From Gonatopus flavifemur (taxonomy: Eukaryota > Arthropoda > Insecta > Hymenoptera > Dryinidae), in contig JAFFJZ010000003.1 of NCBI GenBank assembly GCA_018340375.1, forward strand, positions 23,994,001 to 24,058,000: a stretch of 64,000 nucleotides of DNA, read 5' to 3'. The position numbers were made by a program, and so were the translations under genes. Within the stretch, counting starts at the first letter, position 1. Every line of letters begins with the position of its first letter. This document shows, piece after piece, positions 31,515 through 41,999 of this stretch. A model generated the notes under the pieces. The model was not told the origin of the DNA. It worked only from the letters and a program-made list of their open reading frames with translations, and made no database searches.

Positions 31515-34500
31515 AAGTTTGGCTTATATTGACAGCGTCTTAATTTGAAAAATGGCTGACATTCAGCTTACTCCTTTGCGTCGGTGATTGTTTTCTGTAG
31601 ACTTTATCCTCAAAATGAGCTATTTTTGGCTCCGTCTTAGATTCGTTTAGGGTCAACAGATCTGAATGGAAATGAGCCCGAAGGGCAAATAACCCGAATG
31701 AAATTATGCCCGAAAAAACAGTTTTTTGTTATTTCTCACAGTGAAACTATCAATTCATGGTCCTTCGATGATCCTCTTTTTCCCTAAATTCACACTCATT
31801 TTTCTAAATATTAATGAACTCGGTCTTCTCGTATACAGCCATCCAAGCATAACCCAAATACAGATTGGCGCTGAGGGATAGACAGATGAACAGAAAATAT
31901 CAATCCAATGTGAATTCACATTCAACATCGATATCGATATTTTATATTAAATTTTTATGAAGTCTTTATAAATATTTTATAAAATTCAATATAAACTGAA
32001 CAAAGTTCAGGCACCTTTTTAGGGGGAAGCGAGGTGGAACAAAGGTGGATATAACGGAGAGAAGAGATGGAACAAAAGTGGAATCAACGGAGAGACGACG
32101 TGGACGCATTATAGAATTCGGAAAGACAGATTTACTTCCCTTTGATTTTTCCCTACAGTTTTTCAAATTTTTACGTCAAAAAACATGACCGTTAGAATTC
32201 CCTCAACGTGGGTACACCATGGCCGCGCACGTTTTCGTCAACGTCGTGTTTCTGTGGTGGCTAGGGGTGAACTCGAGATTCTTGAACGAAATTCAAAAAT
32301 ATAGTAAATATCTTTCAATTTCACGATCTTCGAAGGCAAATCTCCACATCAATTCAAGCGTGAGCTTGTTGTAATAGTTGAAAATAAGACATCTGACGTC
32401 GGAAAACAATTATTGCGTTTCCTTTAAACGCAGTTGTATGAAACTCATAATTCAACAAAAACTTTCAGCCCCTGAATCGTGACATCCCGTCCATATTTGG
32501 CCTCCTCCTTTTCCACTCGGGTAATAATGTACTCCAATACTACAATAATTCCATCGAGTCCCATCAAAACGTGAGATATGAATTGTTTTGAGCGGCTGCA
32601 CTTTAGGCGTTGTGCATCATATAATGATATAGAAATTACATATAAACTATCCTGAATTATATAAAAATTGTATATAATTTTGAATAATGGAGCCTGGCGT
32701 CTTCACCATGTGAAAGTTTGCACCATTAAAAGTACTCACGGAGTACAAAAGTGCCCATCTCTGATCAAGGTACGGTGCAGGAATTGCCAGACATAAAACG
32801 GAGATCTATCCAGGCTCATCCGGGAATCATGCTGGGATGAGTTCAAAAACTTTTGTCCAACTGACGATGAATATTCCATCCGGTCTCATCTGGATTCCAT
32901 GCGGGCAAATTCGTTTACAGTTGTATCCGGGTACCATCCGGGAACTGCTCGGCATAAAACAGCACAATATCCGAATCCATCCGGGAATAATGTGGGAATC
33001 AATACACGAAATTAGTTTATAACAAATAAGTAAATTTATTTAAGAATTACAATCGATGTGCTGTCAGATTTTAAGCAACCAGGATCCGAATTGGACCGGA
33101 TAAAGAATCGCCGCAAAATCTGTAAACACGCCTAATTAAACCCGAATACAATCCCGGGTGCATCCGGGTTTTATTTGGATTCTTACACAGTTATTTTCAC
33201 CAGGAAAGCATACTCGTTCATACCGCCAACAAATTGAAATAAAACTAATTGCAAAAAAATCTACATAATTTTGCATTATTCGTTTCACAAACCATAAGAC
33301 AAAATATAACATTTTCTAACATTTTGTAACATCAGAATTTCTGTATTGATTTGTCAAAATACAATCAATTTTATCCAGATACTTTATGACAAAATATGAC
33401 ATTTTCTGACAATCCTTACATCTTTTAAAGAATTGGTACCAAAGAAAGACAAAAAATCGTCGAAAGGAGATTTATATATCTATATTATTAATTTTCCATT
33501 GTTTTGTGTACAAACTATCGACTACTCAATGCGCTCAAATGAATATTCCAAACAGTTATAAATATTCATAATTAAATAAAAAATTGAATTCAAATGTTTC
33601 TTTATATAATACAAAGTGCTTGGAAAATCATCATATTGTGATTGAAAATACTAGAGTAACGAAAGAATTGTATACTAGTCTGTCAATTATTTTGAAAAAT
33701 CAAATTTTCACAGTAAGTATCGTGGACACTCCAGAGTACTTCGTTAAACGACGGTTACTCTAGTGTTTAGAATTTTTACGTGACATTTTTCATAATTTCA
33801 GCCTTCTCATTAAAAACTCTACATCACTGAATATCCTTCAATTTGAATATCATCATGAATTACTGCAAATCATCACGAATTATTTAAAAAAAAACTGTTT
33901 CTCTTCTTTTTTTATAATTATGAAAGTGGAATTACCATCAACTTTCAATGGTATCAATCAATTGCGAATAATTATTTCTTTCATGAGAGAGCAAAAATTA
34001 ATTCAAGAAATAAAATTCAAATATTAGGTATATACAGGTATGTACAGAGTAATTCATAACAATGTAATAATAACTGCAGTACTTGCAATAATTCTTCAAC
34101 TAATTCTAAAACCAGCTATTGTCGCATAATTTTGTGAATTTGAATATTCCTAACAAATAATTTTTCCAATAAGATACGAGCACTTGATTTTGAAACTTCT
34201 CTTTCAAACTTTTGTACCTGTCTTTTCCTAATCATCGTGCTCTAACGGTAACGCTCTTATCCTCTCAAGTAAAAAAATCAATTAACTTCAGAATTTTCTT
34301 ATTCACACAATCCTTTAGCTTCTCGAAATCTAAGAATCGTGTGAAAATTAATTGAAGAATATACTCAAATGTTCCGCATAGTCAATGATTGACAAAAATA
34401 ACACCGGTAATTTGAATTCACATTTAAATTTTTTGATATAAACTATCAAACTAAATTGGTGGAAGAAATTTAATTTGAAGTTGACAAGATTATATATCAC

Positions 34501-34960
34501 ATAAAACATTCACCATCCGCACAATCATGCTCATGGAATAAGAAATATAACCATAAAAGAGGTATACATTAAAAAAAAAGAATGTAACTGAATATTCGAA
34601 ATAAATAAAATTTTTCAATGTTATTGATGTTTTTAGTATGCCTGCATATCGAGTAGGTCCGCTCACTCTCACGAGATCAAAAGATTCAATAATCCTCATG
34701 AAATTATAAATGCGATTACATCTATATGATTCACAACTGACGCATCATAGATTTACTTTCCATAACATGAATATAGTTTTTATAGCTTTGCAAGATGAAT
34801 TCTCTTACATATTTACATTTATGACAATAAATACCATGGACTCGGAGAAAATATTCGTCTTAACTCTAAAATGATGGAGTCTTAGCTGGAGAGTGGTAAC
34901 TTGTAAATGTTACTATATTCATGTACAATAATATACAAAAGTTTTATGAGAAACATTCTT
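31515..34960. other. Intergenic, no gene seen; degenerate CATCCGGG repeats
   Basis: At 32805-33190 words such as CATCCGGGAATCATGC, CATCTGGATTCCATGCGGG and GCATCCGGGTTTTATTTGGA recur at irregular spacing, with relatives near 31030-31100. A palindromic pair, CTAGAGTAAC / GTTACTCTAG, brackets about 33650-33765. 33200-34950 is plain AT-rich sequence and includes the probable 3' UTR of the ATAD1-like gene. Confidence 0.4.
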
Positions 34961-36949
34961 TTAATCTACATCTAACCTCGCTGCTCCTAAAGTACCTGTA
35001 TGTAATTTCGAATTTTTTGCTTTGTGATAAGATGTGAGGAGATCGTCCATTGTTATAGGACGTATAGCATCGTGGTATTCCTCTTCATCGGCATTTAAAG
35101 TCAAATTACTTGCATTTGGAACATTTCTAAAAAAAACAAAGCCAAAAGGTGAAAATTGTACAAGTTCGAATATACGTAACTTCAAGATAATAATATAAAA
35201 TTTATTTACTGTGAGTGGTTACGTAGATAATCTCTCACACGATACACGGACGCGTTTCTACAGAGTTCTTGCAAATCAGAACCGGAAAAGCCGTCAGTCA
35301 TTTTCGCTAGTTTGTCGACATTTACATCTTCCGCGATTGGCTCGTTCTCCAGAATTAATTGTAAAACTTTCTTACGTTGTTGCTCATTCTAAAATAATAG
35401 AATATATATATATATATATATAGTTGATTCGACTATTAGTGTTTCAAAAATCATATATCAGAAATATATAATTACAGGCAAACCGATATGAAAAGTGGCT
35501 GGCATGCGTCTTAAAATCGCTCGATCCAAATCTTGGGGTCTATTGGTCGCTCCCATGACTATCACGGTACACGAGGGATCCGTTATCAAACCGTCCCACA
35601 AAGACATGAATTGTGCTTTCATCATAGCAGTTGCCTCATGATCATGGGAATTACGTGACCGTAAAAAGGAGTCTGTTAAATAACAAAATCGTCAATTGCG
35701 ATACATTGAATCTTCAAATAAGCAATATATACCTATTTCATCTATAAAGATGATACACGGTTGAAGTTTGACTGCCAACGAGAAAACAGCGGCAGTTAAC
35801 TTTTGGCTTTCTCCGTACCATTTGTCGGTTAGAATACTAACATCGAGATTTATAAATCTGGTTTGAGTCTCTTTAGCAGTCGCTTTAGCTATCATAGTTT
35901 TTCCACAGCCTGGTGGTCCATGTAATAATACTCCCTAAATAAAAAATGTTTTCAATTAGAGGAGTAATCAAATTGGTCATCTATCCCTTCTGATTTATAC
36001 ATGTACTTACTTTTGGGGCTTGCGTTAATTGAGAATCTTCAAAAAGTTCTTTCCTTTGAATAGGAAGAATGACAGTTTCTTTAAGCTCTTGAATAACTTG
36101 TTCGAGCCCAGCTATATTCTCCCATGATACTTTAATATCTCGGGGATCTACCAGATGCGTTGCGATCATCATTTCGTAATCTGTCAACTGGTCTGTATCT
36201 ATCGACCACGAAACATTATCTACTTTGGCTATCTTACGCAACTGTTCTTGAGCCTGGGGAACAAAAATTATAAATTATATATTGAAATAAAATCATCATT
36301 GATTTTAAAACTTTGTCTAGAAACCCAACAAATTGACATAGTCAGTATATTTATGTGTATAATGAATAATATCGATATAAATTTGCTAAACAAAATCGCA
36401 TTTCAAAAAAAAAGATAATTATAAATTTTATAAATCCCAAGTTATCAAAAGACTCGAGTAATGAAAATGATGAAGTTGCGCTATAATTGAAACACTGTCT
36501 CAAAACTACGAATTGTAAAATGATAGCAAAGTGTTGAGAGATAAATTAATATACAGGAAACCTAAGGAGCGGAGATGAATTTAAAAAATCTTGAGAAGCT
36601 TCAACACGGAGCTTATGACATTTTTAATAAAAGTTTATGATTGAAATGTTCTGAGAACATGCTTGTTATATGCATAACCTTCAAGATCCGAGATTGAAAA
36701 TTCTTTGACACCAGATGAATGATCGTTGAAGTAGAATCAATGAATAAACAAAATTGATATTTGTTCATTAATGATATGTTTAAAAAAAACTACCTTTTTC
36801 TTGGCTTTCTTTTTCGCTTTGTTATTTGGATCAAGTTGATTCATCATCCATTTCATACTGAAAAATCCAATAGCAGTCACAAAAGATAATCTAGCGACTA
36901 ATAGTAACAGATCGTAACGTGAAAGTCCTGGTCCATCAGCAACATTCAT
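34961..36949 (-). CDS. ATAD1: ATAD1/Msp1-type outer-mitochondrial-membrane AAA ATPase, 380 aa
   Basis: Minus-strand exons 36794-36949, 36011-36253, 35733-35934, 35476-35672, 35210-35388 and 34961-35126 join with phases 0,0,1,0,2 (1,143 nt). The N terminus has one membrane span (about residues 13-33), then a basic KAKKKAKKK stretch. The AAA domain shows Walker A GPPGCGKT (139-146), Walker [10 protein letters not shown] (193-201), [11 protein letters not shown] (sensor 1) and the arginine-rich AILRRMP stretch. Length and order fit ATAD1/Msp1 (about 360 aa; Drosophila nmd). Known members extract mislocalised tail-anchored proteins from the mitochondrial outer membrane as hexamers. The C-terminal part ([18 protein letters not shown]) matches the family's final helix region. 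The last intron is placed at CACTCACA|GTAAAT, the only donor that keeps frame. Confidence 0.93.
36254..36793 (-). other. Intron 1 of the ATAD1-like gene
   Basis: 540 bp, AT-rich, no internal feature seen. Confidence 0.5.
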
Positions 36950-38127
36950 TGTGTAGTTGACACAAAATGTGATAAAGATTTAAGCAACGAGTCCTTTATG
37001 ATTCCAATGGTCTAACTTATCTAACCTAAAACGATTTCTTCTTCAAAAAATTAAATCAACGATTATTAAAAAAGCACAATGCCACATCAGATGGCGCTGT
37101 GATTCAACAGGACGTAAGTTTTACGGATTTCTACGTAAACATGAACGTAAAACGTAAATGTAAACGTAAAATAAGATGCCGCGTACTTTTACGTTTATGT
37201 CTACGTTTTCTTCGGTTTTGTGCTTAGGCCATTACATGTATTTCTCGTTCTGTATCACCAGACAAGATTTGAATTGATTCGAATACACATAACTTTCATA
37301 TTCGGTACGTTTGATTTGCTACAATCAACAATTCAGCCTATTTCCTTCGACGAGTAATAAGTTGAAAGAATTAACCACCCCTTTATAATTTGTGCTTTAT
37401 AACTGTCATCGGCAATTATAGCAATATTTGGCAGTGAACGTAAGTTGGAATTTTATTGTTTTATTTCTGTATCTTCTGAAATTTCAGTATATATATATAT
37501 CTTTGAAGTTTTGATCGTTTACTAAATACAAATTTGTATTCTAACACAAAAATATTGGATTGACGGTATATCTTTATCTGCGCTGTCAAAAATGAAACGA
37601 ATTTTACAAATTCTGATTGTATTATTACAGAGGAAATAGTGGAATTACATTTCCGAGGGTGTAAAAGTGTACTATGTTGGTGAAACTTGGACAAAATTTG
37701 TACATGTCATTTCCAAATTGTATTTATTCTATGCTCAGTGTAGAAATTTTACATGGAGTTGTAAAAATTTCACGCTCGGCATAGGTAATAAAGTTACTCA
37801 TGCCGAGCGTGATGGAATCACAATTTTTTTGTAAAAGTCCCACGCTGAGAAACGTAGTAACATTCCACAAGTTTTTTTTGCGGCGTGTTATAAATGTAGA
37901 TATCCGTAGGCTCTCGTTATAAGCGTGGCTATAAGATTGAGTAGTAAAAGAGAACAAGGATACAGATTACATGCTTTTATTTATTCAAATATAATTGATT
38001 TCCAAACACATATAAATTTAATATTTCATGAGTTTCAATAACAAAAACTGGATCACGTAATTTCATATTTCATAGAGTATTCACGAAGGACGATCTACAC
38101 TTCAAAAAACTAAACGAATGCCCAAAT
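36950..38127. promoter_or_regulatory. Divergent region between the ATAD1-like gene and the oxygenase-like gene
   Basis: The two genes start away from each other. At 37110-37215 the word ACGTAAA or its inverse occurs about ten times (for example CGTAAAACGTAAATGTAAACG). A 13-bp perfect hairpin lies at 37770-37812. A TA microsatellite sits near 37490. No defined core promoter was found. Confidence 0.45.
37770..37812. repeat. Perfect 13-bp inverted repeat (TCACGCTCGGCAT / ATGCCGAGCGTGA)
   Basis: The arms 37770-37782 and 37800-37812 are exact inverses, with GTAA...TTAC continuing the pairing within the loop. They are GC-richer than the surroundings. A partial third copy (CCCACGCTGAGAAACG) follows at about 37838. 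It may be a small miniature element or a regulatory hairpin upstream of the oxygenase-like gene. Confidence 0.7.
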
Positions 38128-38212
38128 ATGGAGGAGAATCCTATTATCGAATTATCCACAAAGAACGATCAGAATTCCGAGGAAGTAAATAAATGCCCAA
38201 ATATGGAGGAGA
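38118..38212 (+). repeat. 75-bp-spaced direct repeat around the start codon of the oxygenase-like gene
   Basis: ATGCCCAAATATGGAGGAGA occurs at 38118 and again at 38193, exactly 75 bp (25 codons) apart. Each copy supplies an in-frame ATG (38128 and 38203) with the same preceding bases. The intervening sequence is not repeated a third time. Confidence 0.85.
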
Positions 38213-40431
38213 AGCGTAAAATCTTTATCGAATCGCTTGCTCGAGAATGTGAATTAAACGAAGGATCGGAAGCATGGATCGAAGAGACTTTACATCCATC
38301 GGATATACATATGATGGTAGATGGGATAGGACATTTATCTTTTCCCCTTGAACAGTATCAGGTACAAGAATTACTGGCAATGTCGAAAGAAGTAGCATAC
38401 GATTCTTTAACCCCGACGGTGTTCAGTGAGAATATTTGCCACGCTCAAACCAATTCCTCTCAAAAATTACATGTTACTATTAACGAGAACGTCCTGGATA
38501 ACGTATTACCTAAAATACACAGATTGTTAGGATTGAACGAAACTAGTTTTCTATCGACTCATATTCACAGTTTGACGATGAACAGTCCAGAGCAATCTTA
38601 CGCTATATATCAATCTTCAGAGCAGGTAGAAGATATCATCGCGATTATGGTGATTGTGTTGCCTTCGACTCACATCGGGGGAAATCTAACGATCGAATTT
38701 AATGGCGAGAGTCATACTTTCACCACGGAAAACATATCTTTTAGTTTAGCCAGATGTATACTCTTTCACGTGGGCTGTAGACAAAAATTGGAAAAGTTGA
38801 AAGAAGGAAATCGAATTCTATTGACTTTTGACGTAATTTTACACTCGAGACAACAACCGAACGGTGTTAAAAGTATGAAAGAAAATCTAAAGGGTGCCCT
38901 TGAGAATTTCTTTCAAGATGAAAATTTCAAACGAAATAATTCGTTGATCTATTTACTGAACAATCACTACGATGAAAATAATTTAAAATGGAATTCATTG
39001 CAAGGAATCGATTACGTGAATCTTTCAACTATTTGCCGATTGGCTGAAGAATTGGATTTGATACCTCATCTCGCTGTAGTGGACATTCGCAAACGTTGGG
39101 ATGCGAAATTCGATTATCCCGAACCGAAGCTCTTGAGATCCATATACGAATCCAAAAATATAAAATACTGGCTCGATGGACATAACAACGTTATGAATTT
39201 TTCTTCATGCTACGTCGAAGACTGCGATATTTATTGGTCTAAACCTAACGATCAGTTTGAACCTGCATTTAAAACTTTCGATACCGAATGTTCCGTTATG
39301 ACGCATCTCTATAAACGAGGAGCCCTCATCTTATGGCATGACCTGAGGGACGTTCCCATTAAATTCGAACTGAATTACGATGACGCGATAGAAGAATTGA
39401 TCAAGTTGATTAGCGCCCCGGAAAATCAAGATCTTGTCATTGAAATGATCAAAAAAGCAGAAGATCATCTGTTCAATTGTGGCGACACTCAGTTGAAGAT
39501 TGAGAACAGAGAAGAATCATTTTTCAATGTATTCATGGACGTGGCTCATTACGTGAAAGATGCGGACATAGCGTTAGCAGTTTTAAAAGAATTCTATGTT
39601 TCCATAGATGAATTTGCAGAATATTTAATTCCATTTCAAATACAATACGGCGTGGACTTCTGCGTGAATCTGATCAAACTGTGGGCTTCCCAAAACAAAA
39701 TTGGCATATGGCCCAATGATTATCATCATTTCGAAGACTTTATCCAGATGTTTCTATCGTTGGGAGGTCATTCGAAAGTGATACAGATGTTATTAGACGT
39801 GCTTTGGAATAAATATATGGAATCTGAAGAATCTAAAGACTCTTTGCCAAAAAAATCGAAAGAGCTTGAAAATTATTGGTATCAGAAAATCCATCAGCTT
39901 CGCAAATTGCTCGAATTTTGTGGTACCATCAGATACGCTGTACCGGTAAAGTCCATCGTTCAACACTTGACGAGCGATTCAACGTATTATCCTAGCTTGA
40001 AAGTGGCTGAGATGTTGATGAAGATCAAAAGCACTTTACAAGTCAAAGATGAATATTCGAGTCACTTGAACGAGTTGAGAATTTACATAATCGAACAATT
40101 GGAAAAAGAAATTTCGACCTGTGATCCCAATGGGAGTTGGTGTGTGCGAACTAAAGTAGCCTGCTCGTGCGGTCATTGTAAACCTGCCTTTGAATTTTTA
40201 CGTTCGAAAGTTGATAAGAGAAAAACTTTCACATTTTTTAGCTCGTCGCAATCTTCTCACACGATTACGATTATGAATAATTTGATGCTCCCCGTTGATT
40301 TGTGTATTAGAAAACTTGGATCTATGGACAAACTCATCTTGACTAAAAAGAAATCCGTACAAAGTCTGAGTCTGAAGAAATTGCATGCTTTAGAAAATAT
40401 TCTTCAAGAAATGAAAAAAATTCAAATTTAA
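38128..40431 (+). CDS. Intronless 767-aa protein of the fungal-type 2OG-Fe(II) oxygenase-like family, catalytic residues replaced
   Basis: One uninterrupted frame. Landmarks match a family common in fungi: an N-terminal GIGHLSFPLEQYQVQEL stretch (about 65-85), a jelly-roll core with VIVLPSTHIGGNLTIEFNG (about 175-193) and GNRILLTFDVI (about 227-237), then YKRGALILWHDL (about 400) and a C-terminal C-x-C-x2-C (C679, C681, C684). Enzymes of the family carry H-x-D after the LYK-type strand and a distal H. Here the matching positions read Q-S-S (162-164) and R/Q (218-219); only the 2OG-binding arginine equivalent (R229) is kept. Metal binding and hydroxylation are therefore unlikely. Met26 has the same context as Met1 because of a 75-bp duplication, so the true start may be 38203. 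Lack of introns suggests retroposition or horizontal transfer; function unknown. Confidence 0.75.
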   Translation: MEENPIIELSTKNDQNSEEVNKCPNMEEKRKIFIESLARECELNEGSEAWIEETLHPSDIHMMVDGIGHLSFPLEQYQVQELLAMSKEVAYDSLTPTVFSENICHAQTNSSQKLHVTINENVLDNVLPKIHRLLGLNETSFLSTHIHSLTMNSPEQSYAIYQSSEQVEDIIAIMVIVLPSTHIGGNLTIEFNGESHTFTTENISFSLARCILFHVGCRQKLEKLKEGNRILLTFDVILHSRQQPNGVKSMKENLKGALENFFQDENFKRNNSLIYLLNNHYDENNLKWNSLQGIDYVNLSTICRLAEELDLIPHLAVVDIRKRWDAKFDYPEPKLLRSIYESKNIKYWLDGHNNVMNFSSCYVEDCDIYWSKPNDQFEPAFKTFDTECSVMTHLYKRGALILWHDLRDVPIKFELNYDDAIEELIKLISAPENQDLVIEMIKKAEDHLFNCGDTQLKIENREESFFNVFMDVAHYVKDADIALAVLKEFYVSIDEFAEYLIPFQIQYGVDFCVNLIKLWASQNKIGIWPNDYHHFEDFIQMFLSLGGHSKVIQMLLDVLWNKYMESEESKDSLPKKSKELENYWYQKIHQLRKLLEFCGTIRYAVPVKSIVQHLTSDSTYYPSLKVAEMLMKIKSTLQVKDEYSSHLNELRIYIIEQLEKEISTCDPNGSWCVRTKVACSCGHCKPAFEFLRSKVDKRKTFTFFSSSQSSHTITIMNNLMLPVDLCIRKLGSMDKLILTKKKSVQSLSLKKLHALENILQEMKKIQI

Positions 40432-40785
40432 TTTTTTCAACATTTGTCATTGTTTTTTGTATTTTTTTTTCTTAGAGTTTATTTCAAAAATGCATGGTTA
40501 CGTTTTAAGACCTTGCGAGTTATTTTTAACTCCATAAAATTGCAGTATAATGATAAACGTTTTATTTGTACGAAAAAGAAATATAAATTCAATTTCCAAT
40601 ATTACGATTCGTACGTTTTTACCTCTGATTTTACAATACGATTTTATCAAAAAGTTGGATAGCAGTTTCAGAGTTCGTCGAATTGTATATCAAGGGGATG
40701 CCCCGATATGTCTTTTCTATGTATGTGGTACAATATCTTCTTACAATATTTAGATAAAACAAAAAGAAATGTACAAGTTATACGT
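40432..40785. other. 3' flank of the oxygenase-like gene
   Basis: AT-rich, with no exon or clear poly(A) signal that I would defend. Nothing else seen. Confidence 0.4.
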
Positions 40786-41043
40786 GGACTTTAAACAGCC
40801 CTATCCGACTCTCTGACTAAACTATAGCAAACGAGGTATTTTTACTGTCGCTAAAAATATTAAACCAGTAGATAGCGCTGGCTGTACTGGTGGGCTGTTC
40901 CTCCTAATTTGATTGGATGATCGAGCGATAGGTATATTTTATGCAGCCCACCAGAACACTTAGCGCTGCGCTGCAGATTAGTTCAAATGGCGACAGTTAG
41001 AAACCTTAGAAGTGGGGGAGTCGGATAGGGCTGACCTAAAGTT
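40786..41043. mobile_element. 258-bp palindromic miniature element (CAGCCCTATCCGACTC ends)
   Basis: The left end GGACTTTAAACAGCCCTATC...CGACTC mirrors GAGTCGGATAGGGCTG...ACCTAAAGTT. Inner arms TAGCGCTGGCTGTACTGG and TGGGCTG pair with CAGCCCACCAGAACACTTAG and CGCTGCG. It lies between the oxygenase-like gene and a LINE fragment. Confidence 0.85.
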
Positions 41044-41168
41044 GGGAATGGAACAGTTGAAATTTAGAAGACATCTTGAAACAGCAACGACTTCTATGCG
41101 AAGCTCGTACATTATGGCGCTGATTTCCAAAGTTTAACAAAGGTTTGATGAGAAATTACAACTAAGAC

Positions 41169-41986
41169 TTAGAAAGTTGCTTCACAGGTTTGACAAAATT
41201 CGTATAAAGCGTCTAAGACTAAACATGATGTATCATTCAACAAGATATCCACATTCAAAGGTAGCAACTGCCCTAATTTAACTAGTTTTTCTATCAGCAA
41301 TGTTCTTTGATTGTCATATACTGAGCATTGGAACACTTTGTGATTTATGGTATCTTCCATAGCACCGCAAGAACAGTTGGGGAATTCAATGAAGTTTTTA
41401 CGCCACAGGGAGTGATTCAAATTATAGTGGTTTGCGCGTAGTCTATTGAAGAGGACGATTTGTTCTTAAGTTTATAAAACCAGACAACTTTCTCATTCAG
41501 ATAAATATTTTGGAAACAGTATAAACCTTTGTTGGCATTACTTCCCGAGTGAAGACTATCAGTTTGCTCTTTGCTCGTTTTTTCATTCAGTTCCCTATAT
41601 AGATCCGTTGTTGGTATTTTATAAGTTTTTTCACTCGCTCTATCGCAGATAGCTTTGGCTAGGAGATCCGCCCATTCATTTCCAGAGATTCCCTTGTGGG
41701 CTGGGATCCAGAACATTAGTAGAGAACCTTTCCTACATCTCAACTTATGCATTATTTCAACTAGTTTTTCTCTTATAGACTCTAGGTAGAAATTGCTTTG
41801 CTTGCCTACATAGTTCTGCATTAGGTTTTTGATAGAGAATGTGGAATCGGAAAAAATCACTAAGTGTTTATGAGTACTAGACAGAATATGATCCATTGCT
41901 AATAGTAAAGCTATATTTTCCACTGTATAAGTTGAGCATATCTTATCCACTGGAAAGCAGTGCTCATAATTTTCTACAGGCGACAC
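41169..41986 (-). pseudogene. LINE retrotransposon fragment: RNase H domain and C-terminal zinc motif, frameshifted
   Basis: Read on the minus strand. The upstream part encodes an RNase H domain as found at the end of ORF2 in several LINE clades: YTVENIALLLAMDHIL (acidic E), VIFSDSTFS (D), and FWIPAHKGISGNEWADLLAK (H and D). After one frameshift near 41462 the frame continues as RLRANHYNLNHSLW and a C-x-C-x8-H-x4-C motif (CSCGAMEDTINHKVFQC), ending in a stop at 41169. The polymerase and endonuclease are absent, so the copy is 5'-truncated and dead. The I/R1/jockey-type groupings are candidates; I cannot choose. Confidence 0.85.
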
Positions 41987-41999
41987 AAAAGCCGCTCCC

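Noticed and set aside
32805..33190. A CRISPR-like or minisatellite array of CATCCGGG words
   Set aside because: Units are degenerate and irregularly spaced, with no constant repeat-spacer pattern.
35211..35423. Plus-strand frame opposite the ATAD1-like gene
   Set aside because: Antisense shadow of exon 5 plus an intronic TA microsatellite.
38128..40431. An active prolyl-hydroxylase-type enzyme
   Set aside because: The H-x-D and distal His positions are not conserved in my alignment, so an active iron enzyme is not claimed.
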